Assembly (NCBI GenBank): GCA_022496185.1
Contig: WTXG01000003.1
Span: forward strand, 1,364,001-1,428,000
DNA length: 64,000 nt
Direction of reading: 5' to 3'
Source of the DNA: Multifurca ochricompacta
Lineage: Eukaryota; Basidiomycota; Agaricomycetes; Russulales; Russulaceae
The notes below the pieces were generated by a model. That model was not told where the DNA came from, made no database searches, and saw nothing but the letters and a program-made list of their open reading frames with translations. Positions 22,717 through 33,136 of the stretch are shown piece by piece. Each line of letters opens with the position of its first letter. Position 1 is the stretch's first letter. Both the position numbers and the translations under genes were made by a program.

Positions 22717-24140
22717 ATCTCCTGCGCTTTTTCTTCTTTTGTCTTTTTGCTGACAGTTGGTGGGTTGTTATGGATCGGTGTAACCGTTGCTTCCGCCGCC
22801 CGTACTCCTTTCTTCGGGCACTCCCTAGACATGTGCCCCTGTGCCTTGCAGCGAAAGCACCGCCCTTCCTTCATCAGGGTCTGCCTTTCGTCTTCCGTAA
22901 GTGCAACTCGTGCTCTGGTTCTGTCGGCTGAGGTGTCCATGGCATTTGGATCCCTCTGACTGGCATGTGTGGGTTTAACTCCGAAGGCAGCCTTCCACTG
23001 GTCACGGGTTTTTCCCTTCTTTGTGTCGACTCCAAAGCGTGTTTGGAAGTCCAAATAATCCTGCTGCTGTCGCCGAGCAGCATCTACCCACGTGTCCCAG
23101 TCATTAGGGTGGTGGAACTGGATAATGTTCTTTACTAATGGGTTAGGCAACCCCTGGGAGAAAAGGTCCAATGTGGCCTCCTCATCGGTGTCGTAGCCGG
23201 CCCTATTGGCCAGGCTCCTGAACTTTGCGACATACGCATCAAGTTCTCCTTTCTCCATCCTAAGGGACTTGAGCTCTCGAGCAGCCTTCTGCTTGGCCTG
23301 CCCATCCGTAAATGCATCTTTAAATCGCTGGGCGATGGTTTCCCAAAGCCCTTCACTAGTGGTGCGACGACCACTCTCAACTTGTTCGTTCAGCCACTCC
23401 AGCTGTTCCATGGTCCAGTCGTCCACAGCCTCCCCTCGGATCAGAGAGAGAAAGAGGTTTGCACGTTGGAAGGGGTTAATGATCTGGGGGACGTCATGGT
23501 TGAAATTCTTAAAGGTCGTGAATTCCAGCATGAACTTTTTGCTTTGTGACCGTTCCCCAGTGAACGTTTGGGGTAGTACTCCCGACAACCGCCCTGATGG
23601 TGGGGGAATGTTGGGTGGTAGTGTGGCTGGCGGGGGTGCCGGTACTGGGTCTGGAAGCTGGGCGGCGATGGTAGACATGGTTTGGTAAAATGGGGTGACA
23701 GTGTTGGTGGATTGTATTGAGATCTGGGGAGTTGTCAAAGCAGGGGCTCTGGACGTGACAACTGCGGGTGCAACTGGGGATGTAGTTGACGCTAATACCA
23801 GTGCTTCTTCACTATGTTCTTCTACGTACTCTTCTGGTTCAGAGTCCGTAATGATGGCCGGGGGATTCTCCCTCCACGGTCCTAATCCAAATTCAGGAGG
23901 GGCAGGTCCTGTGGTGACCCAAGAGTGTCGGCTGTCCGAATATCGGATGCGATACCAAACTCTCTTTTCGTCGTCGTATTCTACCGGTTGGTATCTTCCG
24001 TCGTGATAGATGTAGTATCCAAACTCGGACTCAAAATCTTTCCAGGTGGCAGAGCCAAGTACTTGCTGTGAAAGATTATTCTCGTCTCTGCGTTCGATAA
24101 GTTCTTCCCGGAAGAGGGTCTGGCTGCGGCTGGAAGCCAC
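22638..24140 (-). CDS. gag: Element B gag
   Basis: About 500 residues: capsid core (FMLEFTTFKNFNHDVPQI, WDTWVDAARRQQQDYLD) and one zinc knuckle CFRCKAQGHMSRECP near the C-terminus. The conserved frame begins near 24140 at GTG with no ATG close by, so either the start was lost or a non-AUG start is used. The N-terminal 90 residues (YYIYHDGRYQPVEYDDEK) are acidic and unusual. It overlaps pol by 79 bases and is on the inverted segment. Confidence 0.88.
   Translation of the reverse strand: MASSRSQTLFREELIERRDENNLSQQVLGSATWKDFESEFGYYIYHDGRYQPVEYDDEKRVWYRIRYSDSRHSWVTTGPAPPEFGLGPWRENPPAIITDSEPEEYVEEHSEEALVLASTTSPVAPAVVTSRAPALTTPQISIQSTNTVTPFYQTMSTIAAQLPDPVPAPPPATLPPNIPPPSGRLSGVLPQTFTGERSQSKKFMLEFTTFKNFNHDVPQIINPFQRANLFLSLIRGEAVDDWTMEQLEWLNEQVESGRRTTSEGLWETIAQRFKDAFTDGQAKQKAARELKSLRMEKGELDAYVAKFRSLANRAGYDTDEEATLDLFSQGLPNPLVKNIIQFHHPNDWDTWVDAARRQQQDYLDFQTRFGVDTKKGKTRDQWKAAFGVKPTHASQRDPNAMDTSADRTRARVALTEDERQTLMKEGRCFRCKAQGHMSRECPKKGVRAAEATVTPIHNNPPTVSKKTKEEKAQEIWANMMKESEEVRAILVEKAFTKKDF
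22647..22653 (-). promoter_or_regulatory. Candidate -1 ribosomal frameshift site between gag and pol of element B
   Basis: On the minus strand the gag codons ACA AAA AAG GAT TTT TAA contain the heptamer A AAA AAG, a classic X XXY YYZ slippery sequence, two codons before the gag stop. The -1 frame is open here and continues straight into protease. A downstream structure could not be assessed. Confidence 0.6.
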
Positions 24141-24146
24141 TGTGAG

Positions 24147-24157
24147 AGACTCGACTT
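24147..24157 (-). promoter_or_regulatory. Element B self-priming site
   Basis: On the minus strand AAGTCGAGTCT lies two bases after the LTR edge and is the exact reverse complement of AGACTCGACTT (19625-19635 in L1), 34 bases after the TATA box. It is a Tf1-type primer site with 11 paired bases. Confidence 0.68.
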
Positions 24158-24159
24158 GA

Positions 24160-24737
24160 TGTTACGTCCAGTGTGAGACGTTCTGCACAACTTGTGCGAC
24201 AGCTTCGTTCGTGTATTCAGATAAGAGGTCAATAAGACCTCTTGGAGTTCGAATGGGTGAGTCAACGTCAAAGGGGCTGTTCCCTAGTGACGATGTTGAG
24301 CGGAAAGTGCCAAAAGCACTGAGACGATCGAGTCAAAGGTTTCAAGGGGAAGTCCAGAAGACAAACACCGATGTATTCAATAAGTCGAGTCTGAGGTCTA
24401 CATTGTAGTTACAGCGGACTTATATACGTAATCGAATGAGCGTCTAAAGATAAGAATCACGGAGTCAAGTGGGCCCAAATAACTGGAAGCGGAGGGCGTA
24501 GAGCCTGGCTTCTACTGATAGGGAATTAAGTAAGTGTCCGGTCATACGATAAGAAGATAAGCGATAAGCAGAGATAAGGACAGCCAAAGATACATAAACA
24601 AGTGAGTCACGGGGATGGGCAAAGAGCATGTGACGGATCCCATGATGGAGACGTGATCTGGTAGTGGAGAGTGGGTGGCAGGGAAGGGTCGTCGTTAGGT
24701 AAGAAAAAGAATACGGGCAAGGATGGGGTTCGTAACA
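24160..24737 (-). repeat. Element B internal inverted LTR (L2)
   Basis: 578 bases in reverse orientation. Its left edge abuts the priming site and leader of gag (minus strand) and its right edge abuts ACGGA (24738-24742) and the continuation of pol on the plus strand. It is the second inversion junction. Confidence 0.92.
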
Positions 24738-25441
24738 ACGGACGACAGGATGATTGGGCTGACTGGCTCGCGACAGCAGAGTTTGCCCATAACTCTTGGC
24801 CCAATGGTACCACGAAACACTCCCCGTTCTCGCTCATCATGGGATGGACACCCCGAGCCACATGGACAGGGAAGCCAACGAATGTCCCTTCGGCCACACA
24901 CCGTATCAGCCAATGGGAAGAGATTAGGAAATCAGCCAATGAAAACCTGTTGAAGGCGCAAAAGACCCTGGCTGAGAAGTCCACAAGGTTCACACCTTAT
25001 CGGACCAATGACCTGGTATGGTTGGAAGGGAAGAACATCCACACATCACACCCAACCACCAAGTTGGCGCCCCAACGTCACGGACCCTTCAAGATAACAA
25101 GGAAGCTGTCAGATGTGTCATACCAACTCGAACTCCCCCCCACATGGCGCATTCACCCGGTCTTCCACGCCAAACTGCTTACGCCCTACAAGGAGACACC
25201 TCTGCATGGAGAAAACTTCTCAAGACCCCCTCCTGACCTTATCGACGGGGAAGAAGAGTGGGAAGTAGAACGGGTTCTAGACTCGAAACGACAGGGCCGA
25301 GGGCGCAAACTGTATTACCTGATTAAGTGGAAGGGATTCCCAGCCTCTGACAACTCATGGGAACCAGCCGGAGATATCTCTGCCCCGGTCCTTATCTCGG
25401 AATTCCATGCCCGACATCCAGAAGCGCCCAGGAATAGTTAA
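24738..25441 (+). CDS. pol: Element B pol, C-terminal part (integrase end and chromodomain)
   Basis: Continues the integrase directly after LTR L2: GRQDDWADWLATAEFAHN follows from the split codons at the ACGGA duplication. It then has the integrase C-terminal region (LVWLEGKNIHTSHP, KLAPQRHGPFKI, RIHPVFHAKLLTPYKE). Last is a chromodomain (WEVERVLDSKR...LIKWKGFPASDNSWEP), which in chromoviruses can steer insertion to heterochromatin. It ends at 25441 and overlaps the next gene. Confidence 0.92.
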
Positions 25442-26717
25442 AAGGGAGCAATCTCAACCCCTAAGACGATTTCCCCAGTATATGCCCTCTCAGCAAATTA
25501 CTACCACCACCGAACTATCTATCATGTCTTTCATCGCTGCCTCTGCTGCCATTGACGCCTTTGCCTCTCCAATGACCGTCGTCGAAAACTTCCCTTCCAC
25601 TCACCCCTCCTCTCGTCCCTCTTCTCCCATCGACTACGAAGCTGCTGAGGCCCGTGTCAAAAATCAATCCCCTAACCCGAACGATGACTTTACCCACTGT
25701 GAAGAACCCCACCCCAACGACCTACTCAATGGGGAGATTGATGATGAGGCCCCGGAATTTCCCTTCATTCCCAACAACCCGAACTCGTCAATGTACTTCC
25801 CCTTGGAGATCACGATGGCAGATGGTTCCAAGGCCATTGCCAAGTACATCTACTACACCAACGGAGGGATGGACATGGCGGGATGTATGAAGAAGGATGG
25901 GCCAGTTTATGGGGCCCCGGTTTATTTGGAAGAAAGGTATACGGGACGACTTCATCACACGATGACTGACGAACAGCTGGGCCACCTTTCTGCGGAGGAT
26001 TGTCGTGCCTTTGCAATCGACGAGGTACTGAACGACATGAGGTTGCCACACCTCAAGGCGGAAGTCATGAGGCTGCGGAAGAGCGTCACCCTACGGAGGA
26101 CGTTGAACCAGCAATACAAGGAGCACGCAAAAATGATGGCTAGGCTGACGAATGGGATGTTCCAGTTGGAACAGGAGATTGTTGACATTAGGAAGAGGTT
26201 GGAGGCAGGAGATGCATATCAGACAATCGTTGAAAGGTATGCCGACACCTATGCATGGCCTCTCCCTCCTCGTACACTGGGAGCCGCCCCGACATTGCTA
26301 CCGAACCGATTCGAGATGCCGCGGTTACACGAGAATCCACGCGGGGAAACCTGCTGGCGATGTGATAGCAAGTACCACATCAGTTGGAATTGCCCTCTCA
26401 ACCGCAAGTGGTGCCGACACTGCCGCAGCAATCTTCATTGGAGCCGGCATTGCATCTTCCGACGCATAGGGGTGGCCCCAGTAATCAATAATCCGTCAGG
26501 CTGGTGCGGCAAGTGCCTCTGTCACAACGCCGGACATAAAGAAATCGACTGCCCTGTCTACGACCTGTGCCACGCCTGTGGTCAGCGCGGCCCGTACGGC
26601 TTCCTCCGCACTCATGCATGCCTGCAGGAAATGGAGACATATCAGATGGACGATCGTAATGTAGCTGATGACTACCTAGAACTGGTGCAGGATGATGATG
26701 GTACGAGTCGTTTCTAG
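25407..26717 (+). CDS. Element B third gene after pol: Cys/His-rich protein of unknown function
   Basis: An intact frame of 436 residues from ATG 25407 (overlapping pol by 35 bases); a later ATG at 25524 (MSFIAASAAIDAF) is an alternative start. The N-terminal third is Ser/Pro/Asp-rich, then PEFPFIPNN, a helical Arg/Lys/Glu-rich region, and a C-terminal cluster of zinc-knuckle-like motifs: CWRCDSKYHISWNC, CRHCRSNLHWSRHC, CGKCLCHNAGHKEIDC and a CHACG...HAC remnant. No RNase, RT or envelope feature (signal peptide, membrane segment) is visible. It lies just before the polypurine tract and LTR, so it is part of the element. Role unknown; nucleic-acid binding is a guess from the knuckles. Confidence 0.85.
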   Translation: MPDIQKRPGIVKREQSQPLRRFPQYMPSQQITTTTELSIMSFIAASAAIDAFASPMTVVENFPSTHPSSRPSSPIDYEAAEARVKNQSPNPNDDFTHCEEPHPNDLLNGEIDDEAPEFPFIPNNPNSSMYFPLEITMADGSKAIAKYIYYTNGGMDMAGCMKKDGPVYGAPVYLEERYTGRLHHTMTDEQLGHLSAEDCRAFAIDEVLNDMRLPHLKAEVMRLRKSVTLRRTLNQQYKEHAKMMARLTNGMFQLEQEIVDIRKRLEAGDAYQTIVERYADTYAWPLPPRTLGAAPTLLPNRFEMPRLHENPRGETCWRCDSKYHISWNCPLNRKWCRHCRSNLHWSRHCIFRRIGVAPVINNPSGWCGKCLCHNAGHKEIDCPVYDLCHACGQRGPYGFLRTHACLQEMETYQMDDRNVADDYLELVQDDDGTSRF

Positions 26718-26748
26718 CCGGGACTGCTAGAACCAGAAGAGGGGGTGA

Positions 26749-27325
26749 TGTTACGAACCCCATCCTTGCCCGTATTCTTTTTCTTACCTAACGACGACCC
26801 TTCCCTGCCACCCACTCTCCACTACCAGATCACGTCTCCATCGTGGGATCCGTCACATGCTCTTTGCCCATCCCCGTGACTCACTTGTTTATGTATCTTT
26901 GGCTGTCCTTATCTCTGCTTATCGCTTATCTTCTTATCGTACGACCGGACACTTACTTAATTCCCTATCAGTAGAAGCCAGGCTCTACGCCCTCCACTTC
27001 CAGTTATTTGGGCCACTTGACTCCGTGATTCTTATCTTTAGACGCTCATTCGATTACGTATATAAGTCTGCTGTAACTACAATGTAGACCTCAGACTCGA
27101 CTTATTGAATACATTGGTGTTTGTCTTCTGGACTTCCCCTTGAAACCTTTGACTCAATCGTCTCAGTGCTTTTGGCACTTTCCGCTCAACATCGTCACTA
27201 GGGAACAGCCCCTTTGACGTTGACTCACCCATTCGAACTCCAAGAGGTCTTATTGACCTCTTATCTGAATACACGAACGAAGCTGTCGCACAAGTCGTGC
27301 AGAACGTCTCACACCGGATGTAACA
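26749..27325 (+). repeat. Element B 3' LTR (L3)
   Basis: 577 bases, preceded by the polypurine tract and followed by CCCGG. By eye it differs from L1 at 10 positions, all CpG-type transitions, plus one 1-base gap. Confidence 0.92.
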
Positions 27326-28700
27326 CCCGGACTTGGGCTCTGCCGCATTTGGAAGAATTGAAGGCCGGGAGGATCCCCTTTAACCAAAGATGGGATAATT
27401 TTGAAAAGACATTTACAGAGCGATTCATTCCTTACGATATAGGGGAGGCTGCGCAAGAAGCATTGAAGAAACTCAGACAGGGCAAGAATTTGGTAGCTGA
27501 GTACAAGGCTCGCTTTGATGAGCACTCAGCTCAAACTGGCTGGTCTGCGACCGATCTGAAGACTCGATTCTATGATGGGTTGACAGATAAGATCAAGGAC
27601 ATCTTGGCCCTCATGCCGACTACTCCTGCGACACTAGAAGAGCTCATCACTGCCGCAAATAAAATCGACGTGCGACAGAGACAACGCGATGCAGAGAAAA
27701 GAGGGGTGATTACCACACAAACCCAAACTCAAACTATGCGCGATCCCAATGCTATGGAGGTCGACGCTTCGAAGACTCAGTCAGGGGCTGGTACTAAGAT
27801 GCTGCGCCAGTACATGCTGACTGATCTCAAAGGTAAATGCAAGGGTTGTGGGACCACCGCTCACGAGTATAAGCAGGGAAATCACGAGTGTGAGATTTGT
27901 AATTATTGTGGGAAGACAGGACACCGAGCTAATGTTTGTTATGATAAGTGGTTGGGTAAACCCAAAAAAGCAAAAGTTGCTGCCAGCACAGAAGCGGCGG
28001 CAAGTTCAAGTACAAGTGTCTCGGCGCCGTCAGACACCTCAGCCATTCAAAAGGAGAAAGCTGATTTGAAGGCGCAGGTAGAATCACTACGGAAAGAAAT
28101 GGAGGCGTTGAAGGCATCTTTTTAGAAACTGTCTCAGTTCCAGCTGCGACTGAGGCAGCATGTGTAAATAGTGTGTTTATTGATTCTGATTCCAATGTAT
28201 TTACGAGCGTTCAAGAAGTTACTGATACAACTGTCTGTGAAACGGCCTCTGTAGATAGTGTAAATAATTGTGTAATTGCGTCAGATTCGGTCTCGCAGAA
28301 AATTAAAAATGTTTTCATTGATGAGGCTGATTACTTAGATAAGATAACTGCATGTATTTTACCTGAGATGAAGCACGATACTCAGCATTTCCATATTTAC
28401 GTTACATTGAGAGGAAGAAACCACCTATACACGACAGCAGCTATGGTAGATTCAGGGGCTACTGCACTGTTCCTGGACGAGAAATTCGCTCAGCACCAGA
28501 AGATGCTTCAAATCCCACTCAATCATCCCATAAAAATTCATAATATTGACGGGACACACAATCGAGCAGGGGATATCACGCATTATGTATCGCTAGCGAT
28601 TATAATAGGCCAACGGGAGGAGAGTCACTGTTTCCTGGTCACAGACTTAGGACCAGAGAAAATTATATTGGGGCTTCCTTGGCTGCGACGTAACAACCCA

Positions 28701-29302
28701 TGTGACGATCCTTGTCACTGACACCAGGGTGAGAAGTCACAAGAACAGGAACCTTTTTCTCTTTATTTTACTTTAACACTTTACATGACACATCAGCTAC
28801 CACATGACCTGCTTATGAAGGACCTATTACTTATCTGCTGACTGATTTGCTTACTGAGCCTGCCTAGTTGCTTACAGATCAGCATTAGAGGGCGCAACCC
28901 CTCTCCTTCCTTTATCCTTCTGGGGTATTCTACTGTACAACCATTAGACTACCTAGTGAACGCTCTAGTAACTACCAGAAACAACCTTCATAGCACAGAA
29001 CATGTATATAAACCCCTAGTAGACCAGAGCAAGATGCTAAGTCTGTTCTTCTGTATTCAATACAGGTGTTTAGGACTCACTTCACTGAACTAAGAAACTC
29101 CCCTTTGAACCTTCTAAGTTTGCGCCTTAGAAGGACTTCGACCCCAGAATACTTGTGGCAGGACTTAGCGTCGCTGCTCAACTTCGTCTCGCGCACGTGC
29201 CCTTGACTGGCATACCTCAACTTGACTTAGAAGAACTTGAAGTCTTGATAATTCGACCTTGAAACCCAGAACATAGACACAGCGCTGCACCTAGCTGTGA
29301 CA
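28701..29302 (+). repeat. Element C 5' LTR
   Basis: 602 bases, TGTGACGATCC...GCTGTGACA. TATATAAAC at 29005; likely transcript start AAGTCTGTTCTT at 29039-29050, 34 bases later. Confidence 0.93.
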
Positions 29303-29303
29303 T

Positions 29304-29315
29304 AAGAACAGACTT
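29304..29315 (+). promoter_or_regulatory. Element C self-priming site
   Basis: AAGAACAGACTT, one base after the LTR, is the exact 12-base reverse complement of AAGTCTGTTCTT at 29039-29050. This is the longest of the four self-priming matches in the window. Confidence 0.7.
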
Positions 29316-29469
29316 CTCCAGAACTAAACAAAAGAACTTACCAGAACTGCAAGGCGACGACGATGCATCCCTTGCCTGACACCCGATCGCGACGTCTTCA
29401 ACACGCGAGCCCAGAACCCCACCGTCTGAACGAACGTCCCTCGATGAAACATCTCCACAAAGATACCTG

Positions 29470-30753
29470 TTGACCGAAGAATCAGAACCCAGAGAAAGAG
29501 GCGACTTACCCTTTGACCTCCACAACCGATTTGCATTACTTGCCGCAACAGAGGACACCATCAATATAGAAACTAGGACCACCACCCCACAAATAATGGC
29601 AGCCAGACCTAACACTAGACAAGCACGATGGGCCGCGGAGGAAGACGTTGTTGAATCGCATCCCAGTCGACCTGAATGAAGTCCCGAAGAGAGATCCACT
29701 GCGACCACCCGAACCATGGGCAGAAACCCCGACGAACCACCCTTAGGCCCTCCTACCTTGGGGGCAGGAACAGCAAATCAAGGAAGTGGAACCATGACAG
29801 GTGTACCACCATCCTTCTTCGAAGGGGACCGCGATACGTCCATGGATTGGCTTGCGAAACTAGAACTATTCTTCAGTTTGAACGAAAATGTGGCCACAGT
29901 CCAAAACGAAAGAACCAGGGTCGCATATACGCTGGGACTAATACGGGGACCCAGAGTGGACCGATGGGTGGTGGACCAAATCAAGTGGCTGACCGACATC
30001 AAAGAAGGGAACATTCGGGTCCCATACATTTGGGCCGGATTCAAACAAATTTTCCAAGAAGCGTGGGCCGACGTAGCGGCAGGACAAAAGGCACTACGCG
30101 CGCTAGACCGATTACAAATGCACAATGCTAATATTGATGACTATATCGCTGAATTTCGCATGCTGGCCACAAGAGCAGAACTTCACATCGATGATCTGGC
30201 TGCTCGGCAGTACTTCCACCAAGGCCTCCCCACACACCTCGTTCAAACAATGTTATTATTCAATCAGCCCAAAACCTTCGATGAAGCAGCAGCATCTGCT
30301 AGAAAGCATCATGCTAATTGGTTGTATAGTAAAGATGCCCTGGGAACAAGGCCGACAACCAACACACCACCACACGGCAATAAGTTTACATTCTATCGAT
30401 GACACGATGTCTCAACTCCTGAAGTCATAAAGAAAGCTGTAACAGTCGAAGAAAAGGAACAATACAGAAAAGAAAGATGATGCTTCGAATGCGGAAGGCG
30501 AGGACATTTGGTCCGAGACTGCCTGAACAAGAAACCACATGGGAATACCCCCACACTGGCCCGCGCTGCCACAATCTCCGAAACACCCACAACTGCGGCG
30601 GTACCCACAAAAACACCCGATTCAACAAACGCATCGACCATCCCTACCGTCGACCTCGATGCACTCGCCACAGCCTTAAGGACTATGACCGATGAACAAC
30701 GCCTGAAACTCCAGGAGAAATTTAGTGGCAATGAGGATTTTTACATCACTTGA
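29470..30753 (+). pseudogene. gag: Element C gag with three in-frame TGA stops
   Basis: One frame holds the capsid core (PSFFEGDRDTSMDWLAKLEL, YIWAGFKQIFQEAW, LTHLVQTMLLF-type block) and the zinc knuckle CFECGRRGHLVRDC. It is broken by TGA at 29677, 30400 and 30478, with no frameshift. Each could come from CGA by one C-to-T change. No ATG precedes 29596 in frame, so the start is uncertain. It ends at TGA 30751-30753, where the protease opens in the -1 frame. Confidence 0.88.
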
Positions 30754-31380
30754 ATGAAACAGCCTACATTCGAGCGATAATCTCACATCATGTATATAGA
30801 TCATCCCTTAAGTCAATGAAAATATCCGTTCCCTTACATGACGTGACAAGAAAGGCCCACATACACGCACTCATTGATAGTGGTGCAACTGAGAATTTCA
30901 TTAATTACCAAATGGTCATCAAGCATTGCCTCCCCACAAAACGATTAATGATCCCAAAGAAACTCCAAAACACAGACGGATCACCAAATCAAACACATAC
31001 CATTATGCGATGCATAGATCTAAATGTCGCAACCAATGATAACCAACAAAAACACTGTTTCTATGTCGCGTCCATTGGAACCGACAAAATGATCCTCGGA
31101 TACCCCTGGCTCACCGCCAATAACCCGGATATTAACTGGACGACAGGGACCCTCAACCAATCACTTACATTCAATCTACCAGGTAGCCAACTTAAGCATA
31201 TCAACATAGCACAAGAATTAGCAATCAAAGCTAAGGATACGACGGAATGGACTTGGGATCAGATCGTCCCAAAGGAATATCATCGACATCAGAAAGTCTT
31301 TAGCGACCAGGAAGCACAACGGTTTCCAGCAGCACGAACCTGGGACCACAAAATCGAACTAAAACCAGACGCACCCACTA

Positions 31381-31965
31381 TGTGTCATGAACTGACACCC
31401 TAGAAAACCTCCTGACCCCCCAGAAATCCTCAGACACTCCCAGAAGACCTTGTAAAACCCTCAGAGACGAAGATAACCCTAGATTAAGACCAGAGAAGGG
31501 CTGGTCCAGACCAGGGCCGGACTCCTGCCAAATTGGAGAGCGGTGGGAAGAGTACTAACAGAACCCCACCATGCCTAAACAGCAGTCCACAAACTGCGGA
31601 CTGCGGACTGCAGACTGCGGATTTCTAAGCCCAAAAGTGGGGCTATTCTCATTGGTGGATCAGTAGGGAGTTAAAGCGAAGTTAACCTCCCCTAAAGTGG
31701 TGCACAGACCAAAGTCCCGGTTGTAATTACGTATATAAACCCTTTGGGAATAGAATGGACAGCTCCAGACTGTCCACTTGTGATCCGGTTCCTGATTACC
31801 TAGGAGATTAGCCCCACCTTGTGGAAGGCTTCTCATCCCTTGCCCTTGAGCTGTTCGCTTGTCTCCCTTGCACTTTCACCCTCACTCCCCTCCTTTGCCC
31901 ACTTCCAAATCCCTTCCCCTTCGCATACAATCCACTGTCCAGGCAGTCGACAGTGAGTTGTAACA
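31381..31965 (+). repeat. Element D 5' LTR
   Basis: 585 bases, TGTCATGAACTG...GTTGTAACA. TATATAAA at 31732, likely transcript start AGACTGTCCA at 31767. It contains four tandem copies of CTGCGGA (31594-31621, one changed to CTGCAGA). Confidence 0.92.
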
Positions 31966-31967
31966 TT

Positions 31968-31977
31968 TGGACAGTCT
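31968..31977 (+). promoter_or_regulatory. Element D self-priming site
   Basis: TGGACAGTCT, two bases after the LTR, is the exact reverse complement of AGACTGTCCA (31767-31776), which lies 35 bases after the TATA box. Confidence 0.66.
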
Positions 31978-32696
31978 CTTTCACAAGCAGACAGTGACTG
32001 ACAAGTGCCCTAGTGTCTCAGAACAGCTCCCCTTTGACCAACGCTTCGGATCAAGCAGCCTCCCCCCCCTACGAGCTTACCCCCCCCCACGAGATCCTCA
32101 ACTTCGCTGCCTTAGTAGAGGCAGCTGCCACAGCATCCCCTGCCCCTCCTTCATCGGTCTTGCCTCCTCTGGAACTCCCAGAACTTCATCCTTTCCCTGT
32201 GCCCTCCCCCACCCTCCAATTGCCCCCCTTGTTCCTCCAGGCCTCGTAAACGCGTCCAATACCTTTGGCACCCCCCCCCTTGTTATATTCGTCTTCCAAC
32301 CCCTGCTCCACCCCCTCCCACTACAGCAAACGCCCTCTCTCCCTGCCACCCTGGCCTTGTCCATCGGACACCTCCTCCTTCTCTCGTCAATCGCCCCCTT
32401 TGCACTGACCATCCAACCAATCCTCACCAGTATCTTATATACTACTCGCTTGACGGTCATCAAGAGTCTTGGGTGCCCGCTCAGTTCTCCAGAGAACCTA
32501 GCTTCTTTGACCAATTCCCCTGCTTTGTGGACGTGCTCGCTGATCTCCCCCATTATCTCCCTGGTGTGGGCATTCCTCTCCGCTTTCCTCACTTTCACAA
32601 CGTTCCTATTCGTCCTGCCTTGATCGATTTCTTCGTTCCCCTCATTACCCCCCCTCCCACTTTGTAAACCTCAATCTTTGTGCCAAAGTAGGTTAT
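31978..32696 (+). other. Element D leader, C-rich
   Basis: Low-complexity C/T-rich stretch with several runs of eight or nine C. Short Pro-rich frames are present but I would not call them genes. Confidence 0.45.
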
Positions 32697-33068
32697 TTGG
32701 CCCCCAACCCTCGCACTTTCCAAAGGGGCCTGCTGGTCTATTCCTGGAACGCTTCCCTTGCCCGCTTGAATCGCACCCTCTCCCCAGAACTGCAAGACAT
32801 CTTTAGTGGGGCAAGAACATTACTCCAAGGCTTTGATCTCCTGGACAGACAATTTATCAGCCTCTTCGGCACCCTAAATTTTACTGATCTAGGTGTTACA
32901 ATAGAAGACAGATATTTTACTGTTCGAGATGCACTTAGAACCCACCCAGAGCTCATCCCCTTCACCCAAGCAGTACGTTTACCTACCAACCCTGTCCCCC
33001 TTCTCCCCATTCAGCCTGCAGACGGGTATACCTGCTTTGAAGACATAGATTTCGATAGTAACCTCTAA
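32697..33068 (+). CDS. Element D pre-gag frame a, unknown protein
   Basis: 123 codons ending TAA 33066-33068. The product has ordinary protein composition (LSPELQDIFSGARTLLQGFD, DRQFISLFGTLNFTDLGV). The first codon in this frame is not ATG, so it may be an exon or a frame-shifted piece of a larger product. No homology recognised. Confidence 0.4.
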   Translation: MAPNPRTFQRGLLVYSWNASLARLNRTLSPELQDIFSGARTLLQGFDLLDRQFISLFGTLNFTDLGVTIEDRYFTVRDALRTHPELIPFTQAVRLPTNPVPLLPIQPADGYTCFEDIDFDSNL

Positions 33069-33136
33069 ACAGTACGTTGTGCATCTAACTGTAGAGGTCC
33101 CTGGTAAATAAAGACATCTCTTGGTCCAGGAAAATA

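Larger units (their letters stand above)
19280..27325 (+). mobile_element. Element B: Ty3/gypsy chromovirus with an internal inversion
   Basis: Bounded by LTRs of 578 and 577 bases (19280-19857 and 26749-27325) in plus orientation, with TSD CCCGG on both sides (19275-19279, 27326-27330), inside gag of element A. A third LTR of the family (24160-24737) lies inside in minus orientation. Gag and the first part of pol (19858-24159) read on the minus strand, while the rest of pol and a third gene (24738-26717) read on the plus strand. The junctions fit a solo LTR inserted into pol (TSD ACGGA), followed by inversion between it and the 5' LTR. Polypurine tract AGAAGAGGGGG is at 26735-26745. Confidence 0.92.
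18903..28125 (+). pseudogene. gag: Element A gag, interrupted by element B
   Basis: Capsid/nucleocapsid protein of element A in two pieces, 18903-19279 and 27331-28125. The first part starts MSAPTASTSASTLSRDD. A one-base slip just before the junction (near 19262) breaks the frame even without the insertion. The second part has the gag core (FNQRWDNFEKTFTERFIP, LAEYKARFDEH-type block) and a zinc knuckle CNYCGKTGHRANVC. It ends in a coiled-coil-like Lys/Glu segment and TAG 28123-28125. The protease frame continues in the -1 frame without a stop, with TTTTTAG at the junction as a possible slip site. Confidence 0.88.

Noticed and set aside
19280..24737. B as two separate elements in opposite orientation
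   Set aside because: The ACGGA duplications, the CCCGG outer duplications and the split pol codons all fit one element with an inverted segment; two elements would need two extra independent target duplications.
19609..27274. The same 65-residue open frame on the antisense of each B LTR (three copies)
   Set aside because: It lies wholly inside the LTR, carries no known domain, and is repeated only because the LTR is repeated.
31594..31621. CTGCGGA tandem repeats in the D LTR as a CRISPR-like or satellite array
   Set aside because: Only four 7-base copies without spacers, inside an LTR; an ordinary short tandem repeat.
32098..32598. Long antisense open frame in the C-rich D leader
   Set aside because: It is the complement of low-complexity C/T-rich DNA, gives a Gly/Arg-rich product, and long stop-free frames are expected from that composition.
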